Assembly: GCA_002315765.1 (NCBI GenBank)
Contig: DCIE01000028.1
Span: 42,406-106,405, forward strand
Reading direction: 5' to 3'
Source of the DNA: Ruminococcaceae bacterium UBA1734
Lineage (GTDB): Bacteria > Bacillota > Clostridia > Oscillospirales > Acutalibacteraceae
Length of the DNA: 64,000 bases
Part shown: one piece after another, positions 44,335-53,294 of the stretch
Layout of the letters: the number at the start of each line of letters is the position of its first letter
Position numbering within the stretch: the stretch's first letter is position 1
Position numbers and translations under genes: made by a program
Notes under the pieces: generated by a model
Databases searched by the model: none
What the model saw: only the letters and a program-made list of their open reading frames with translations
What the model was told of the DNA's origin: nothing

Positions 44335-45637
44335 CCTTAAAAATTTGGTTTACAACAAAAAATTCCTTGTTGCGGCTTCGATTATTATTTCCATAATATT
44401 TTGGTTTGTGGCAATGATAGTGCGAAATCCCATAAGACAGCAGGTGTTTTCCGATATTTCGGCGAATATTACCGTAGAAAACACATCGGCACAAAGTTTA
44501 GGTCTCGGTATAGTATCGGATATTTCAGGTCTGAAATTCTCGGTTACCTTAAGCGGACCTAACTATATTGTCAGCAATGTTAAGCCGGAGGATTTTTTAC
44601 TTTCGGCTTCGGTTGCCGAGGTTAATGCTCCGGGAACCTATAAACTCTCGGTTACAGGTGCGAGAAACAGCGATGTTACGGGATATAGCTTTGTATCCAT
44701 TGACCCACCTATGGTTGATGTAACATTCGATTATATTGATACTAAGGAATTTACGGTTACGCCGAAGGTGTCGGGTGTTTCGGCTGCTGACGGACTTATT
44801 GTAGACAGTCCTATTATAAGCAATCCCTCCCAGGACTCCATAACTATTAAAGGTCCCCGTACCGAGATGAGCAAAATTAAGTCGGTATGTGCCTTGGTTG
44901 AGATAACCAAGAATAAGACCTTATCTTCTTCCCAAACCTATGATGCCGATATTGTAATTTACGGCGATGATGATAAGATACTATACCGTTTTAGTAATGA
45001 CGGAACAATTTATGACAGTAAAAACAAAAAAATCGACACTACAACCTTAAGTCTCAGCTTTACAAATGTTAAGGTTACACAGCCGATTTCGAAAAAAGTA
45101 AAACTTGATGTTAAGCCGACTATTTCCAATAATCCTTCAGGTGTCAGCATTGATACAATAAGTTGGAAGCTTGACCACAATAGAGTTACGATAATCGGCG
45201 CTCCCGATGTGGTTAACAAAATGACATCTGTTTCTCTTTCGGCTATTGATTTCAGAGAGGTTTCAAAATCAAAGAGCAAGTTTAAGGTTACGCCTGTTTT
45301 GCCTGAGGGTGTAAAAATACTTGAAAACATAGAAAGTTTTAATGTTTCTGTTGATGTGGACGGTTTTGCCGAAAAGAGCTTAACCGTATCCAATGTTAAG
45401 TATGTGGGAATATCTTCAAATCTTTCGGCGAAATCCGAGGCAATTAAGAATGTCAAAATTTGCGGACCTAAAGATATTATTAAAAAGATAACTTCAAAGG
45501 ATTTGTATGCCGAAGTTAATGTAGGAGAAAAAACAGTAGGTGAGCATACCGTTGATGTTACTGTAAAATCAAGTAAATACACTACTGTTTGGCAGGTTGG
45601 AACATATAGCCTGAGTGTTATAATAGCAAATAAATGA
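44321..45637 (+). CDS. cdaR: CdaR (YbbR-like) regulator of diadenylate cyclase
   Basis: 438 residues from the ATG at 44321. One N-terminal membrane helix (FLVAASIIISIIFWFVAMIV, about 12-31) followed by four YbbR repeats outside the membrane (for example ITIKGPRTEMSKIKSVCALVE, VTIIGAPDVVNKMTSVSLSA, VKICGPKDIIKKITSKDLYAE split among repeats 2-4). Known to bind and modulate CdaA. Its stop is 5 bases before a stem that masks the next gene's ribosome binding site. Confidence 0.93.
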   Translation: MKKISLKNLVYNKKFLVAASIIISIIFWFVAMIVRNPIRQQVFSDISANITVENTSAQSLGLGIVSDISGLKFSVTLSGPNYIVSNVKPEDFLLSASVAEVNAPGTYKLSVTGARNSDVTGYSFVSIDPPMVDVTFDYIDTKEFTVTPKVSGVSAADGLIVDSPIISNPSQDSITIKGPRTEMSKIKSVCALVEITKNKTLSSSQTYDADIVIYGDDDKILYRFSNDGTIYDSKNKKIDTTTLSLSFTNVKVTQPISKKVKLDVKPTISNNPSGVSIDTISWKLDHNRVTIIGAPDVVNKMTSVSLSAIDFREVSKSKSKFKVTPVLPEGVKILENIESFNVSVDVDGFAEKSLTVSNVKYVGISSNLSAKSEAIKNVKICGPKDIIKKITSKDLYAEVNVGEKTVGEHTVDVTVKSSKYTTVWQVGTYSLSVIIANK

Positions 45638-45642
45638 TAAAC

Positions 45643-45683
45643 AAATACCACCCTAATGCATAGAATGTAACAGGGTGGTATTT
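45643..45683 (+). promoter_or_regulatory. RBS-masking hairpin between cdaR and the next gene
   Basis: AAATACCACCCT (45643-45654) pairs perfectly with AGGGTGGTATTT (45672-45683). The 3' arm contains the Shine-Dalgarno and ends at the ATG (45684). A ribosome finishing cdaR (stop 45635-45637) would melt the 5' arm, which predicts translational coupling. Confidence 0.7.
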
Positions 45684-46013
45684 ATGATAAAAACCGTACT
45701 CATTATATTTTTGGTTATTTTCGCAATTCTCGGATTTGCCGAATTTTTACATAGCATAAATTTGCGACTGTTTTCGGTTAAAAATCCCGGTGGAATTTTG
45801 GTTGTTCTGAAGGAAGCAAGTGCTTTTGAACAACTGCAATTTGCATATTCTCAGATGTGCTGGTACGGAAGTATGTACGGTGATGTGATAATTGCCGTAA
45901 TAGATGATTTAAGCGCCGAAACATTAGAAAAATGTAACAATTACGCACGAGGGCGTAGAATAGTTTTAATTCCGAGAGAATGTATTGAAAATTGCGTTCA
46001 AAATGTTTTTTGA
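45684..46013 (+). CDS. Small membrane-anchored protein of unknown function
   Basis: 109 residues from the ATG at 45684. One N-terminal hydrophobic helix (VLIIFLVIFAILGFAEFLH, about 4-22) and a compact soluble part (GDVIIAVIDDLSAETLEKC, GRRIVLIPRECIENC) of alpha/beta character. Not recognised. It is preceded by the 12-bp RBS-masking stem, which ties its translation to cdaR, and is followed by recD2. Confidence 0.7.
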   Translation: MIKTVLIIFLVIFAILGFAEFLHSINLRLFSVKNPGGILVVLKEASAFEQLQFAYSQMCWYGSMYGDVIIAVIDDLSAETLEKCNNYARGRRIVLIPRECIENCVQNVF

Positions 46014-46038
46014 AGAATAGAAAGACACGGTGGTATGT

Positions 46039-48237
46039 GTGGAAGTGTCCGAAAGGATAGAAGGATTAATTGATAAAATAACATATAAAAACCAACAAAA
46101 CGGTTATACGGTTGCTACCGTGAGATGCGGAACAAACCGTTTGACCGTTGTTGGTATTTTGCCCTTTTTGTCCGAGGGAGAAACTGCAGTTTTTTACGGT
46201 AAGTTTATTATTCATCCTACATACGGAGAACAATTCTCGGTAACATCTTTTGAAAGAACCGCACCAAAAACCGTAGGTGCAATACTAAGATATCTTTCAT
46301 CGGGCATTATTAAAGGAATAGGTCCGGCAACAGCAGGTAGAATAGTTGACCGTTTTGGGGCGGATTCTCTTGATGTTATTTCAAAAAGGCCGGAGGAATT
46401 GGCTCTTTTAAAGGGAATAAGCAAAGACAAAGCAATGAGAATTTCCGAAGAATACAACAAACAGTACGGAGTAAGAGACATAATGTTAATGTTGTCGCCC
46501 TATCAGGTTACACCTGAAAACTGTGTGGCAATTTTCAGAAAACTCGGCAGTAATGCCTGTGAAATAATCAAAAGAAATCCTTATGCTCTTTGTTGTGAAG
46601 AAATCGGTTTTTCCTTTGAAAAATGCGAAAAAATTGCCTATGATTTTAAAATACCCGCCGATGATGAAATGCGACTTGCGGCAGGTGTTGAATATATATT
46701 ACATAAAAATTTGGCAAACGGTCATACTTGTTTGCCGAAAAACAAACTTTCCGGGGTTGCCGTTAATTTGCTTGAAAGCAACACGGAACAAATTGAAAGG
46801 GTTTTAGACGGCCTTTGCGAGAGTTTTAGAATTGTGTCAAAGAATGTTGAAGGTCAGGAATTTATAGCCCTTCCCGAGTATTCAAGTGCCGAGGAGCATA
46901 TAGCGGCAAAGCTCTTTGCACTTATGCACAATGCGAAATCTTTGCCGGTGGTATCCGATGTCGAAATTGATTATATCGAAAACAAAAGTAATATTAAATT
47001 TGAAGATATACAAAGAAATGCCGTAAAACAGGCAGTATCAAGCGGAATATTTGTATTAACCGGTGGTCCCGGAACCGGAAAAACCACAACTCTTAATGCC
47101 CTTATCGGAATTTTTGAGCAAAGAGGTCTTGATATTTCAATAGCGGCACCCACAGGTCGTGCAGCAAAAAGAATAACCGAGCTTTGCGGTAGAGATGCAC
47201 AAACTCTTCATAGACTTTTAGAGGTGGAGTGGACAAGTGATGACAAACCCGGCTTCAACCGTAATGAACAAAATCCACTTGATAGCGATGTTATCATTGT
47301 GGACGAAGCATCAATGGTTGACACAATTGTTTTTGACAGCCTTTTAAGGGCAATTCGACCTACCGCAAGACTTGTTCTTGTAGGTGATGTAAATCAATTG
47401 CCCAGTGTTTCGGCGGGAAATGTATTAAACGATATAATAGAAAGCGGAAAATTTCCCTTTGTTACCCTAAAAAAAGTATTCAGGCAATCAAGACAAAGTG
47501 AAATAATAAATACCGCCCATGCAATTATTGACGGTGCAAGGGTGGATTACTCAAACCAAAGTAAGGATTTTTTCTTTTTACATAAAAATACAGGCTACGA
47601 AGTTGTGGAAACAATAACCGAGCTTTGTACCAAACGATTGCCCACAGCCTATAACTTTAATCCGACACAGGATATTCAGGTTATTTGTCCTTCAAAGTTG
47701 TACGAAACCGGAGTTACCAATCTTAATAATGTGCTTCAGGAGCTTCTCAATCCCGGGGAAATTAATTCTCCCAAAGTTGTAAACAGAGGTATTACCTTTA
47801 GAGCAAAAGACAAGGTAATGCAGGTAAAAAATAACTATGATATTGAATGGGAAAGAGAAAACGGAGAAGTAGGCTCGGGAGTTTTTAACGGAGATGTGGG
47901 ATACATAACCGAAATTAATATCAGGGGCGGATTTGTCAAGGTTAAGTTTGACGATAGGGTTGCAACATATTATACCGATAATATGAATGAATTGGACCTT
48001 GCATACGCCATAACGGTTCATAAGAGTCAGGGTAGCGAATTTGACTGTGTTTTAATACCTATGGCAAATATTCCGGGAAAACTCAGATATAGAAATTTAT
48101 TATATACCGCCGTAACAAGAGCAAAGAAGATACTTATTGTTGTGGGTAGTGAGGATGTTTTTGAAGAAATGGTGCAAAACGATAAAAAAACCTTAAGATA
48201 TACTCTACTGGTTAATTACCTTAATGAACGGGAATAA
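46039..48237 (+). CDS. recD2: RecD2 (YrrC-like) ATP-dependent DNA helicase
   Basis: 732 residues from the GTG at 46039 (GGTGG 5 bases upstream); GTG 46030 is an alternative. N-terminal OB-like domain (GLIDKITYKNQQNGYTVATV), helix-hairpin-helix repeats (GIIKGIGPATAGRIVDRFG), superfamily 1 motifs: Walker A LTGGPGTGKTTTLNAL, Walker B VIIVDEASMVD, VGDVNQLPSV, and the C-terminal AITVHKSQGSEFDC and NLLYTAVTRAKK. A 5'-3' helicase in DNA repair, independent of RecBC. Confidence 0.95.
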   Translation: MEVSERIEGLIDKITYKNQQNGYTVATVRCGTNRLTVVGILPFLSEGETAVFYGKFIIHPTYGEQFSVTSFERTAPKTVGAILRYLSSGIIKGIGPATAGRIVDRFGADSLDVISKRPEELALLKGISKDKAMRISEEYNKQYGVRDIMLMLSPYQVTPENCVAIFRKLGSNACEIIKRNPYALCCEEIGFSFEKCEKIAYDFKIPADDEMRLAAGVEYILHKNLANGHTCLPKNKLSGVAVNLLESNTEQIERVLDGLCESFRIVSKNVEGQEFIALPEYSSAEEHIAAKLFALMHNAKSLPVVSDVEIDYIENKSNIKFEDIQRNAVKQAVSSGIFVLTGGPGTGKTTTLNALIGIFEQRGLDISIAAPTGRAAKRITELCGRDAQTLHRLLEVEWTSDDKPGFNRNEQNPLDSDVIIVDEASMVDTIVFDSLLRAIRPTARLVLVGDVNQLPSVSAGNVLNDIIESGKFPFVTLKKVFRQSRQSEIINTAHAIIDGARVDYSNQSKDFFFLHKNTGYEVVETITELCTKRLPTAYNFNPTQDIQVICPSKLYETGVTNLNNVLQELLNPGEINSPKVVNRGITFRAKDKVMQVKNNYDIEWERENGEVGSGVFNGDVGYITEINIRGGFVKVKFDDRVATYYTDNMNELDLAYAITVHKSQGSEFDCVLIPMANIPGKLRYRNLLYTAVTRAKKILIVVGSEDVFEEMVQNDKKTLRYTLLVNYLNERE

Positions 48238-48955
48238 AATATACAATACAATAATTGGTTTTTTGTTCCCGAAGCTTTGTGTTTCTTGTGGAAAAATAAT
48301 TGAGTCGGAAGATATTCTTTGCGAAAAATGTCAAAAGACTTTTCATAGAATACCGGATAAAAACCGTTGTGTTTTCTGCGGTATGGTAAAGCCGGATTGT
48401 GATTGCAAAAATCATATCTATTACTTTACTGCGGCAGTTTGCTGTTGCTTCAATGAGGGTAGTGCCCAAAATGTTGTATATAGATTTAAGTTGCAAAAGA
48501 AGAGAAACTATGCCGAAATAATCGGGGAAGAAATGATGCGGGCCTTTGAAAGTGAATATAAAAACATCAAGTTCGATTACATTACCTATGTACCTAATTC
48601 TTTGAAAAGCAAATTTTTAAGAGGCTTTTCCCAAACCGAACTTTTGGCAATTTATATATCTAAAAGACTTAATATACCGCTTTATAAAAATATAATCGGC
48701 TGTAAGCCGTTTAAGCCTTCGCAGCATAAAATGGAATATCACGAAAGGTTCCCGGCTACGTCGGGACAGTATTTTGTCAGGAAAAAAGTCGAAGCCGAAA
48801 ATGTGCTTTTGATTGATGATATTAAAACTACCGGTGCAACACTTAATATTTGTTCAAAGGTATTATTGCTTTCGGGAGCACATCAGGTTTTCTGTCTTTC
48901 GGCTTTGGGCGGAAAAAGTAAAGATATACAAAAAGAAAAAGCACACTTGCGGTAA
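48224..48955 (+). CDS. comF: ComF family phosphoribosyltransferase-like protein
   Basis: 243 residues, overlapping recD2 by 14 bases. N-terminal zinc-finger cysteines (CVSCGKIIESEDILCEKC, RCVFCGMVKPDCDC) and a C-terminal PRT domain with the PRPP loop VLLIDDIKTTGATL (about 190-203). ComF proteins act in DNA uptake in naturally competent species; the role in clostridia is unclear. Motifs are intact. Confidence 0.92.
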   Translation: MNGNKIYNTIIGFLFPKLCVSCGKIIESEDILCEKCQKTFHRIPDKNRCVFCGMVKPDCDCKNHIYYFTAAVCCCFNEGSAQNVVYRFKLQKKRNYAEIIGEEMMRAFESEYKNIKFDYITYVPNSLKSKFLRGFSQTELLAIYISKRLNIPLYKNIIGCKPFKPSQHKMEYHERFPATSGQYFVRKKVEAENVLLIDDIKTTGATLNICSKVLLLSGAHQVFCLSALGGKSKDIQKEKAHLR

Positions 48956-48968
48956 ACAAGTGTGCTTT
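48938..48968. terminator. Bidirectional terminator between comF and rplL
   Basis: AAAGCACACTTG (48938-48949) pairs with CAAGTGTGCTTT (48957-48968). T-rich on the minus side (rplL) and weaker on the plus side. It overlaps the comF stop. Confidence 0.82.
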
Positions 48969-48987
48969 GAAATTGTTAAGCTCAAAA

Positions 48988-49362
48988 TTACTTAAGTTCA
49001 ACCTTAGCGCCAACTTCTTCAAGCTTAGCCTTGATAGAATCAGCGTCTTCCTTAGAAGCAGCTTCCTTAAGGGTCTTAGGAGCACCGTCAACAAGAGCCT
49101 TTGCATCAGCAAGGCCAAGACCGGTGATTTCACGAACAACCTTAATAACCTTAATCTTTTCAGCGCCTGCATCAGCAAGAACAACATCAAATTCAGTCTT
49201 CTCTTCTGCTGCTGCGCCACCTGCTGCGGGAGCTGCTACTGCAACTGCTGCTGCTGCGGATACGCCGAATTCCTCTTCTACTGCTTTAACGAGCTCAGAA
49301 AGCTCAAGAACGGTAAGAGTCTTTAACTCTTCAATCATAGCTGTAATCTTTTCAGATGCCAT
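48988..49362 (-). CDS. rplL: 50S ribosomal protein L7/L12
   Basis: 124 residues from the ATG at 49362 (GGAGG 10 bases upstream). N-terminal dimerisation helix ([18 protein letters not shown]), Ala-rich hinge and C-terminal domain ([40 protein letters not shown]). Forms the ribosomal stalk with L10 encoded just upstream and recruits translation factors. Confidence 0.97.
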   Translation of the reverse strand: MASEKITAMIEELKTLTVLELSELVKAVEEEFGVSAAAAVAVAAPAAGGAAAEEKTEFDVVLADAGAEKIKVIKVVREITGLGLADAKALVDGAPKTLKEAASKEDADSIKAKLEEVGAKVELK

Positions 49363-49400
49363 TTTAATTTCCTCCAATAAATAATGTTTTTAAAATTTAA

Positions 49401-49919
49401 TTATTCTGCGTCTGCTTCGGCAGGAGCACCGTCTTTATCAACGATAGCCTGTACTGCACGGGCAAATGCTGCGATTGGTGCTTGGAAAGCACTGAGAACT
49501 GTTGCAAGAAGAACTTCTTTGCTTGGAAGCTTTGCCAAAGAATCGATAGTAGCAAGGTCAATAACCTTACCCTCAAGGAAACCGGTCTTAATAGAGAAGG
49601 CTTCGTGTGATTCGGCAAACTTAGCAAGGATTCTTGCAGCTGCGGTATGATCCTCTTTTGAAAGGGCGATAGCGGTAGTTCCTTCAAGAACCGAACGCAT
49701 CTCTTCAAGACCTGTACCCTCAAGAGCACGAGAGAGAAGAGTGTTCTTTACAACAAAGTAATCAATTCCGTTTTCACGCAATTCTTTACGAAGTGCGGTG
49801 TCGTCAGAAACCGATGTGCCTTTATAGTCAACGATAACTCCGGCAATGGAGCCGCTGATTTTTTCAGTAAGTTCAGCAACGATTTTCTGCTTTTGCTCTA
49901 AAACTATTGCATTAGGCAA
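49401..49919 (-). CDS. rplJ: 50S ribosomal protein L10
   Basis: 172 residues from the TTG at 49919 (GGAGGTGA 6 bases upstream); longer frames read into the L10 leader and its terminator. LTEKISGSIAGVIVDYKG, YFVVKNTLLSRALEGTG and FLEGKVIDLATIDSLAKLPS are typical. Base of the stalk for L7/L12. Its leader is the target of L10 autoregulation. rplK and rplA, often upstream, are not in this window. Confidence 0.96.
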   Translation of the reverse strand: MPNAIVLEQKQKIVAELTEKISGSIAGVIVDYKGTSVSDDTALRKELRENGIDYFVVKNTLLSRALEGTGLEEMRSVLEGTTAIALSKEDHTAAARILAKFAESHEAFSIKTGFLEGKVIDLATIDSLAKLPSKEVLLATVLSAFQAPIAAFARAVQAIVDKDGAPAEADAE

Positions 49920-49933
49920 TTTTTTCACCTCCG

Positions 49934-50057
49934 AAAAAAGAAAAAAGTCCGCCAAAGAACGGACAGACATGAAAATAAAAACCTATAAATTTTAATTTCA
50001 CGCTAACCTCGGTAGGCGATAAACTTACGGCAAAAGCCACCTACTGTCTTTGGATGC
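49934..50057 (-). ncRNA. Ribosomal protein L10 leader
   Basis: The minus-strand leader contains AAAGACAGTAGGTGGC and CCTACCGAGGTTAGCG, the conserved core of the L10 leader of Firmicutes. It ends with GTCCG-N8-CGGAC followed by two T-runs, an attenuator just before the rplJ Shine-Dalgarno. L10(L12)4 binding is expected to repress rplJL. Confidence 0.85.
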
Positions 50058-50063
50058 TCAAGT

Positions 50064-50092
50064 ATTATACACTTTTTTTAACCCTGTGTCAA
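50064..50092 (-). promoter_or_regulatory. Consensus promoter of rplJL
   Basis: On the minus strand TTGACA (50087-50092), 17-base spacer, TATAAT (50064-50069): perfect consensus. Confidence 0.9.
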
Positions 50093-50142
50093 GTATTTTT
50101 TTAAAAATTGCCGTCGCCTGAAGTAAAATCACTTTTTTAGAA

Positions 50143-52041
50143 TTATTCTTCGCTTAATTCTTCGAGTCTTGAGTTAAGCTCCTCCCACTCATTCATTAAA
50201 ATATCAAGTTGGATTTCGGCTTCCTCTATTAAGGCTCCGAGTTCTGACAGCTTTTGATAATCCGACCGATTTTCGGGATAATCAAGTTCGGATTTAAGCC
50301 CGTCAATTTCTTCCTCTTTCAGTGCGATTTTTTCCTCGGATTTAGAAATCTTTGCTTTTAATTTTCCTATCTCTTTTAAAGGGCTTAGGTGCTTTTGCTT
50401 TTTTTCGGTTTTTGTATTTTCCGCTGTTTCTTTCGGTGAATTGGATATGGGATTTTGCCTTAAATTCTCATAAGCCTCGAAATTTTCGGTAAAAAATGTT
50501 GTTGTACCGTCATCATTGAAAATAAGCAAACAATCGCAAACCTGTTTCAGAAAATATCTGTCGTGGGAAACACAAATTAAACTTCCGCTATACTCTTTGA
50601 GCATATTCCCCAGCGCCTCTTTTCCCACAATATCGGTATGGTTTGTAGGCTCGTCAAGTATTAGAAAATTCGGTTTGTTTTTAAAAAGTTTGCAAAGAGC
50701 CAACCTAACCCTTTCGCCTCCTGAAAGTACACTGACCTTTTTAAAAACGGTATCCCCCGAAAACAAAAAAGCTCCTAAATCGGAACGGATTTCGGTGTCG
50801 GTAAGGTTTGGAAATGTTTCTCGGTAATCATCAAACAGGGTGCTTTCGCTTGTATGTTCCGCCATTTGCTGGTCAAAATACCCCTTTTTAACATTTACTC
50901 CGAATTTAAAGTCTCCGGAAATGGCGGGAATATATCCCATAAGAGTCTTTAAAAATGTACTTTTTCCAAGACCGTTTCCGCCGACTATACCTATTTTACA
51001 ATGTTTTTTAAGCGAAAGATTAACCGAAGAAAGTACCCTATCGTATCCGATTTTAAGGTCGGTGCAGGATAGCACATCTCCTCCGCTTTCGTTAATCGGT
51101 GAAATATCGGTATAAAAAGCCCTTAAATCAAATCTTTCGGGCGGCTCAACCAAATCCATTCTTTCAAGATACTTGATTTTGGATTGTGCCATTTTTGCCT
51201 TGTTGGCTTTGTATCTGAACTTTTCTACCAAATCGGTCAGCCTTGCTATTTCCTTTTGCTGTTCGGCATATTCCTTAACCTGTTTTTCGTAAAGTTCTTG
51301 TTTTACTTTGGTAAACTTCGAGTAGTTGCCTGAATATTTTTTGATTTTTCCGCGTTCGATTTCATATACCGCACTAACGGTTCTGTCCAAAAACATTCGG
51401 TCGTGAGATACTACAACCAAGGCGTTGGGATAATTTTTTATATATGTTTCCAGCCACTCCACGGCATTAATATCAAGATGGTTGGTAGGCTCGTCTAAAA
51501 GTAATAAATCAGGCTTTGAGAGAAGTAGTTTCATAAAGGCAATCTTTGTGCGCTGACCTCCCGAAAACTCAGACAATTTCTTTTTCTTGTCCTCTTCGGT
51601 AAAACCAAAACTCTTTATAATGCTTTCGTAGTCTTTTTTATAATAATATCCGCCTAAAATCCTGAACCTTTCGGTAAGCTCGGTGAATTTCTCGGCTTTT
51701 TCTTCGGTGGGATTTGCTTCCATTTCGCTTTGGAGACTATCCATTTCGTTTTGAATTTTGTTTATTTTGTGAAAAGCCTTTAAAAGCTCATCGCCCATTT
51801 TCACATTATCGTCTTCAAAGGCGATTTGGGACAGTGTTCCGATTTCGCAGTTTTTATCCATGGAAATCTCTCCGCCGTCAATCTCGTTTTCTCCTAAAAT
51901 TGCCTTTAAAAGGGTGGTCTTGCCGCAACCGTTTCTACCTACAAGGGCTATCTTTTCCCCTGTATGCACTTCAAAATGAATATCCGACAATACGGTTTTC
52001 TCTCCAAAGGAAATGCTACCGCCGTTAATACTGTAATACAC
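50143..52041 (-). CDS. ABC-F family ATPase
   Basis: 632 residues, two ABC domains and no membrane part. First: VGRNGCGKTTLLKAI, SEFSGGQRTKIAF, LLLLDEPTNHLD; second: IVGGNGLGKSTFLK, VLSGGERVRLALCK, FLILDEPTNHTD. The linker between them (about 240-310) is the charged helical arm typical of ABC-F. A C-terminal coiled coil follows (LKAKISKSEEKIALKEEEI). ABC-F proteins act on the ribosome; some protect against antibiotics, but the arm here gives no clear resistance call. Confidence 0.93.
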   Translation of the reverse strand: MYYSINGGSISFGEKTVLSDIHFEVHTGEKIALVGRNGCGKTTLLKAILGENEIDGGEISMDKNCEIGTLSQIAFEDDNVKMGDELLKAFHKINKIQNEMDSLQSEMEANPTEEKAEKFTELTERFRILGGYYYKKDYESIIKSFGFTEEDKKKKLSEFSGGQRTKIAFMKLLLSKPDLLLLDEPTNHLDINAVEWLETYIKNYPNALVVVSHDRMFLDRTVSAVYEIERGKIKKYSGNYSKFTKVKQELYEKQVKEYAEQQKEIARLTDLVEKFRYKANKAKMAQSKIKYLERMDLVEPPERFDLRAFYTDISPINESGGDVLSCTDLKIGYDRVLSSVNLSLKKHCKIGIVGGNGLGKSTFLKTLMGYIPAISGDFKFGVNVKKGYFDQQMAEHTSESTLFDDYRETFPNLTDTEIRSDLGAFLFSGDTVFKKVSVLSGGERVRLALCKLFKNKPNFLILDEPTNHTDIVGKEALGNMLKEYSGSLICVSHDRYFLKQVCDCLLIFNDDGTTTFFTENFEAYENLRQNPISNSPKETAENTKTEKKQKHLSPLKEIGKLKAKISKSEEKIALKEEEIDGLKSELDYPENRSDYQKLSELGALIEEAEIQLDILMNEWEELNSRLEELSEE

Positions 52042-52069
52042 TAAAAATCACCGTTTTCGTAGTTTTAAA

Positions 52070-52714
52070 TCATATAAATGTTCGCCCGGTCAACCTTGCA
52101 AAAATGAAAACCGTTAGGCTTAAAAAAATAGGGATAAAAATACTTATTATTCTATATTTGTTTTCTTTTTGAATGAAAAAATTCATTATAAAAGAAGATG
52201 CAAAACAAACAATTGTACTTAATAAATGATTGGGAAAATTCTTAATGCAAACCGAAAAATAGTAAAGCCCCAAAACAAACTGTATGGTATTTCCCATACC
52301 TAAAATAATGCTACCCGTTAGATTTTGCTTTTTGCAGTAATAGGCTGTTATACCGCCGGGAAGGGTTAAAAAAGTTGCGGGAAGCCAGATGTTAAAGTAG
52401 TAATTAAGAGCAAGATTTATGCTTAAACTTCCGCATAAAACCTGAACCAAATATACAAGCGGTTGACTTATTAGAAAAAACACAAAGCATTTTATCATTG
52501 CTTCGGTATTTCTTTTGCAATTAACTACTATTATAACGGCAAAAACAACCCACCACTCATAGGAAATACCAATATCTTTAAATGAAGTGTCCTCTAAAAA
52601 CGGCACCATCATAATCAATCCGGTATAAACTCCGATTATTACGGCGAAAAGTATTATTTTTTTCCAAGTCATATTAATACCGAAAAAGATTTTATCAAAA
52701 ATATTTTCTTTCAT
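52070..52714 (-). CDS. Membrane protein of unknown function
   Basis: 214 residues with about six or seven hydrophobic helices (for example LFAVIIGVYTGLIMMVPFL, WVVFAVIIVV, IISIFIPIFLSLTVFIFA). No motif recognised. Its start overlaps the DUF3795 stop by ATGA, so they are translated together. AT-rich but typical of neighbours. Confidence 0.75.
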   Translation of the reverse strand: MKENIFDKIFFGINMTWKKIILFAVIIGVYTGLIMMVPFLEDTSFKDIGISYEWWVVFAVIIVVNCKRNTEAMIKCFVFFLISQPLVYLVQVLCGSLSINLALNYYFNIWLPATFLTLPGGITAYYCKKQNLTGSIILGMGNTIQFVLGLYYFSVCIKNFPNHLLSTIVCFASSFIMNFFIQKENKYRIISIFIPIFLSLTVFIFARLTGRTFI

Positions 52715-53148
52715 ACATTTTCTCTCTTTTTATACATAATAAGTTGGGGATTATTACCGTTTTCCGAATAAGTACACACAACCAAGAAATTTCTATGGGC
52801 AATTATTCCGTAGCAACAATTCTCGGCTTCCAGCTGATTGCCCAAATAAATGGCATTATCGTCAAGGAACTTAACATTTTCTCCGTTTGGCATCGGATAA
52901 GCTAAATTGACAAAAAAACCTGCTAATTTATTTAGGCTTTTAACTTTTGGCATACCCGGAATTCCCAAACTGTTAAATTCGTCTATTGTCCTCTTTTCGT
53001 ACCGTGAAAAACATTCTTTTCCGCCCTTTAAAAAACACTCGGCAATATCGCACATTTTACCAAAAGGCTTACCGTTTGTAGCGTTACAGCCGCCACAAGT
53101 TGTTTTAAAATTGCATTTATCACAATCTGTCCCACATATCGACAACAT
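52711..53148 (-). CDS. DUF3795-like cysteine-rich protein
   Basis: 145 residues from the ATG at 53148 (AAGGAG upstream; the frame extends 12 codons further). The N-terminus carries a zinc-binding type cysteine cluster, CGTDCDKCNFKTTCGGC and MCDIAECFLKGGKECFSR, typical of DUF3795. The C-terminal part (NCCYGIIAHRNFLVVCTYS) is less typical. Function unknown; forms a pair with the membrane protein downstream. Confidence 0.8.
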   Translation of the reverse strand: MLSICGTDCDKCNFKTTCGGCNATNGKPFGKMCDIAECFLKGGKECFSRYEKRTIDEFNSLGIPGMPKVKSLNKLAGFFVNLAYPMPNGENVKFLDDNAIYLGNQLEAENCCYGIIAHRNFLVVCTYSENGNNPQLIMYKKRENV

Positions 53149-53227
53149 TTCGTTTCTCCTTTTTTGTTTTTTTAAGTATATCATTTTTACCCTTTTTGGT
53201 CAAGAAGTGTAAACACAATATTTTTGC

Positions 53228-53255
53228 TTGAATTTATGCCGGTTTATGATATAAT
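53228..53255 (+). promoter_or_regulatory. Promoter of the STAS-kinase operon
   Basis: TTGAAT (53228-53233), 16-base spacer, TATAAT (53250-53255), overlapped by the palindrome TGATATA-N4-TATATCA. Confidence 0.6.
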
Positions 53256-53294
53256 AATATATCATTATAATTATTTACATATAGGAGATTTGAT

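Noticed and set aside
49920..49970. N-terminal extension of L10
   Set aside because: It is read from the attenuator hairpin of the L10 leader.
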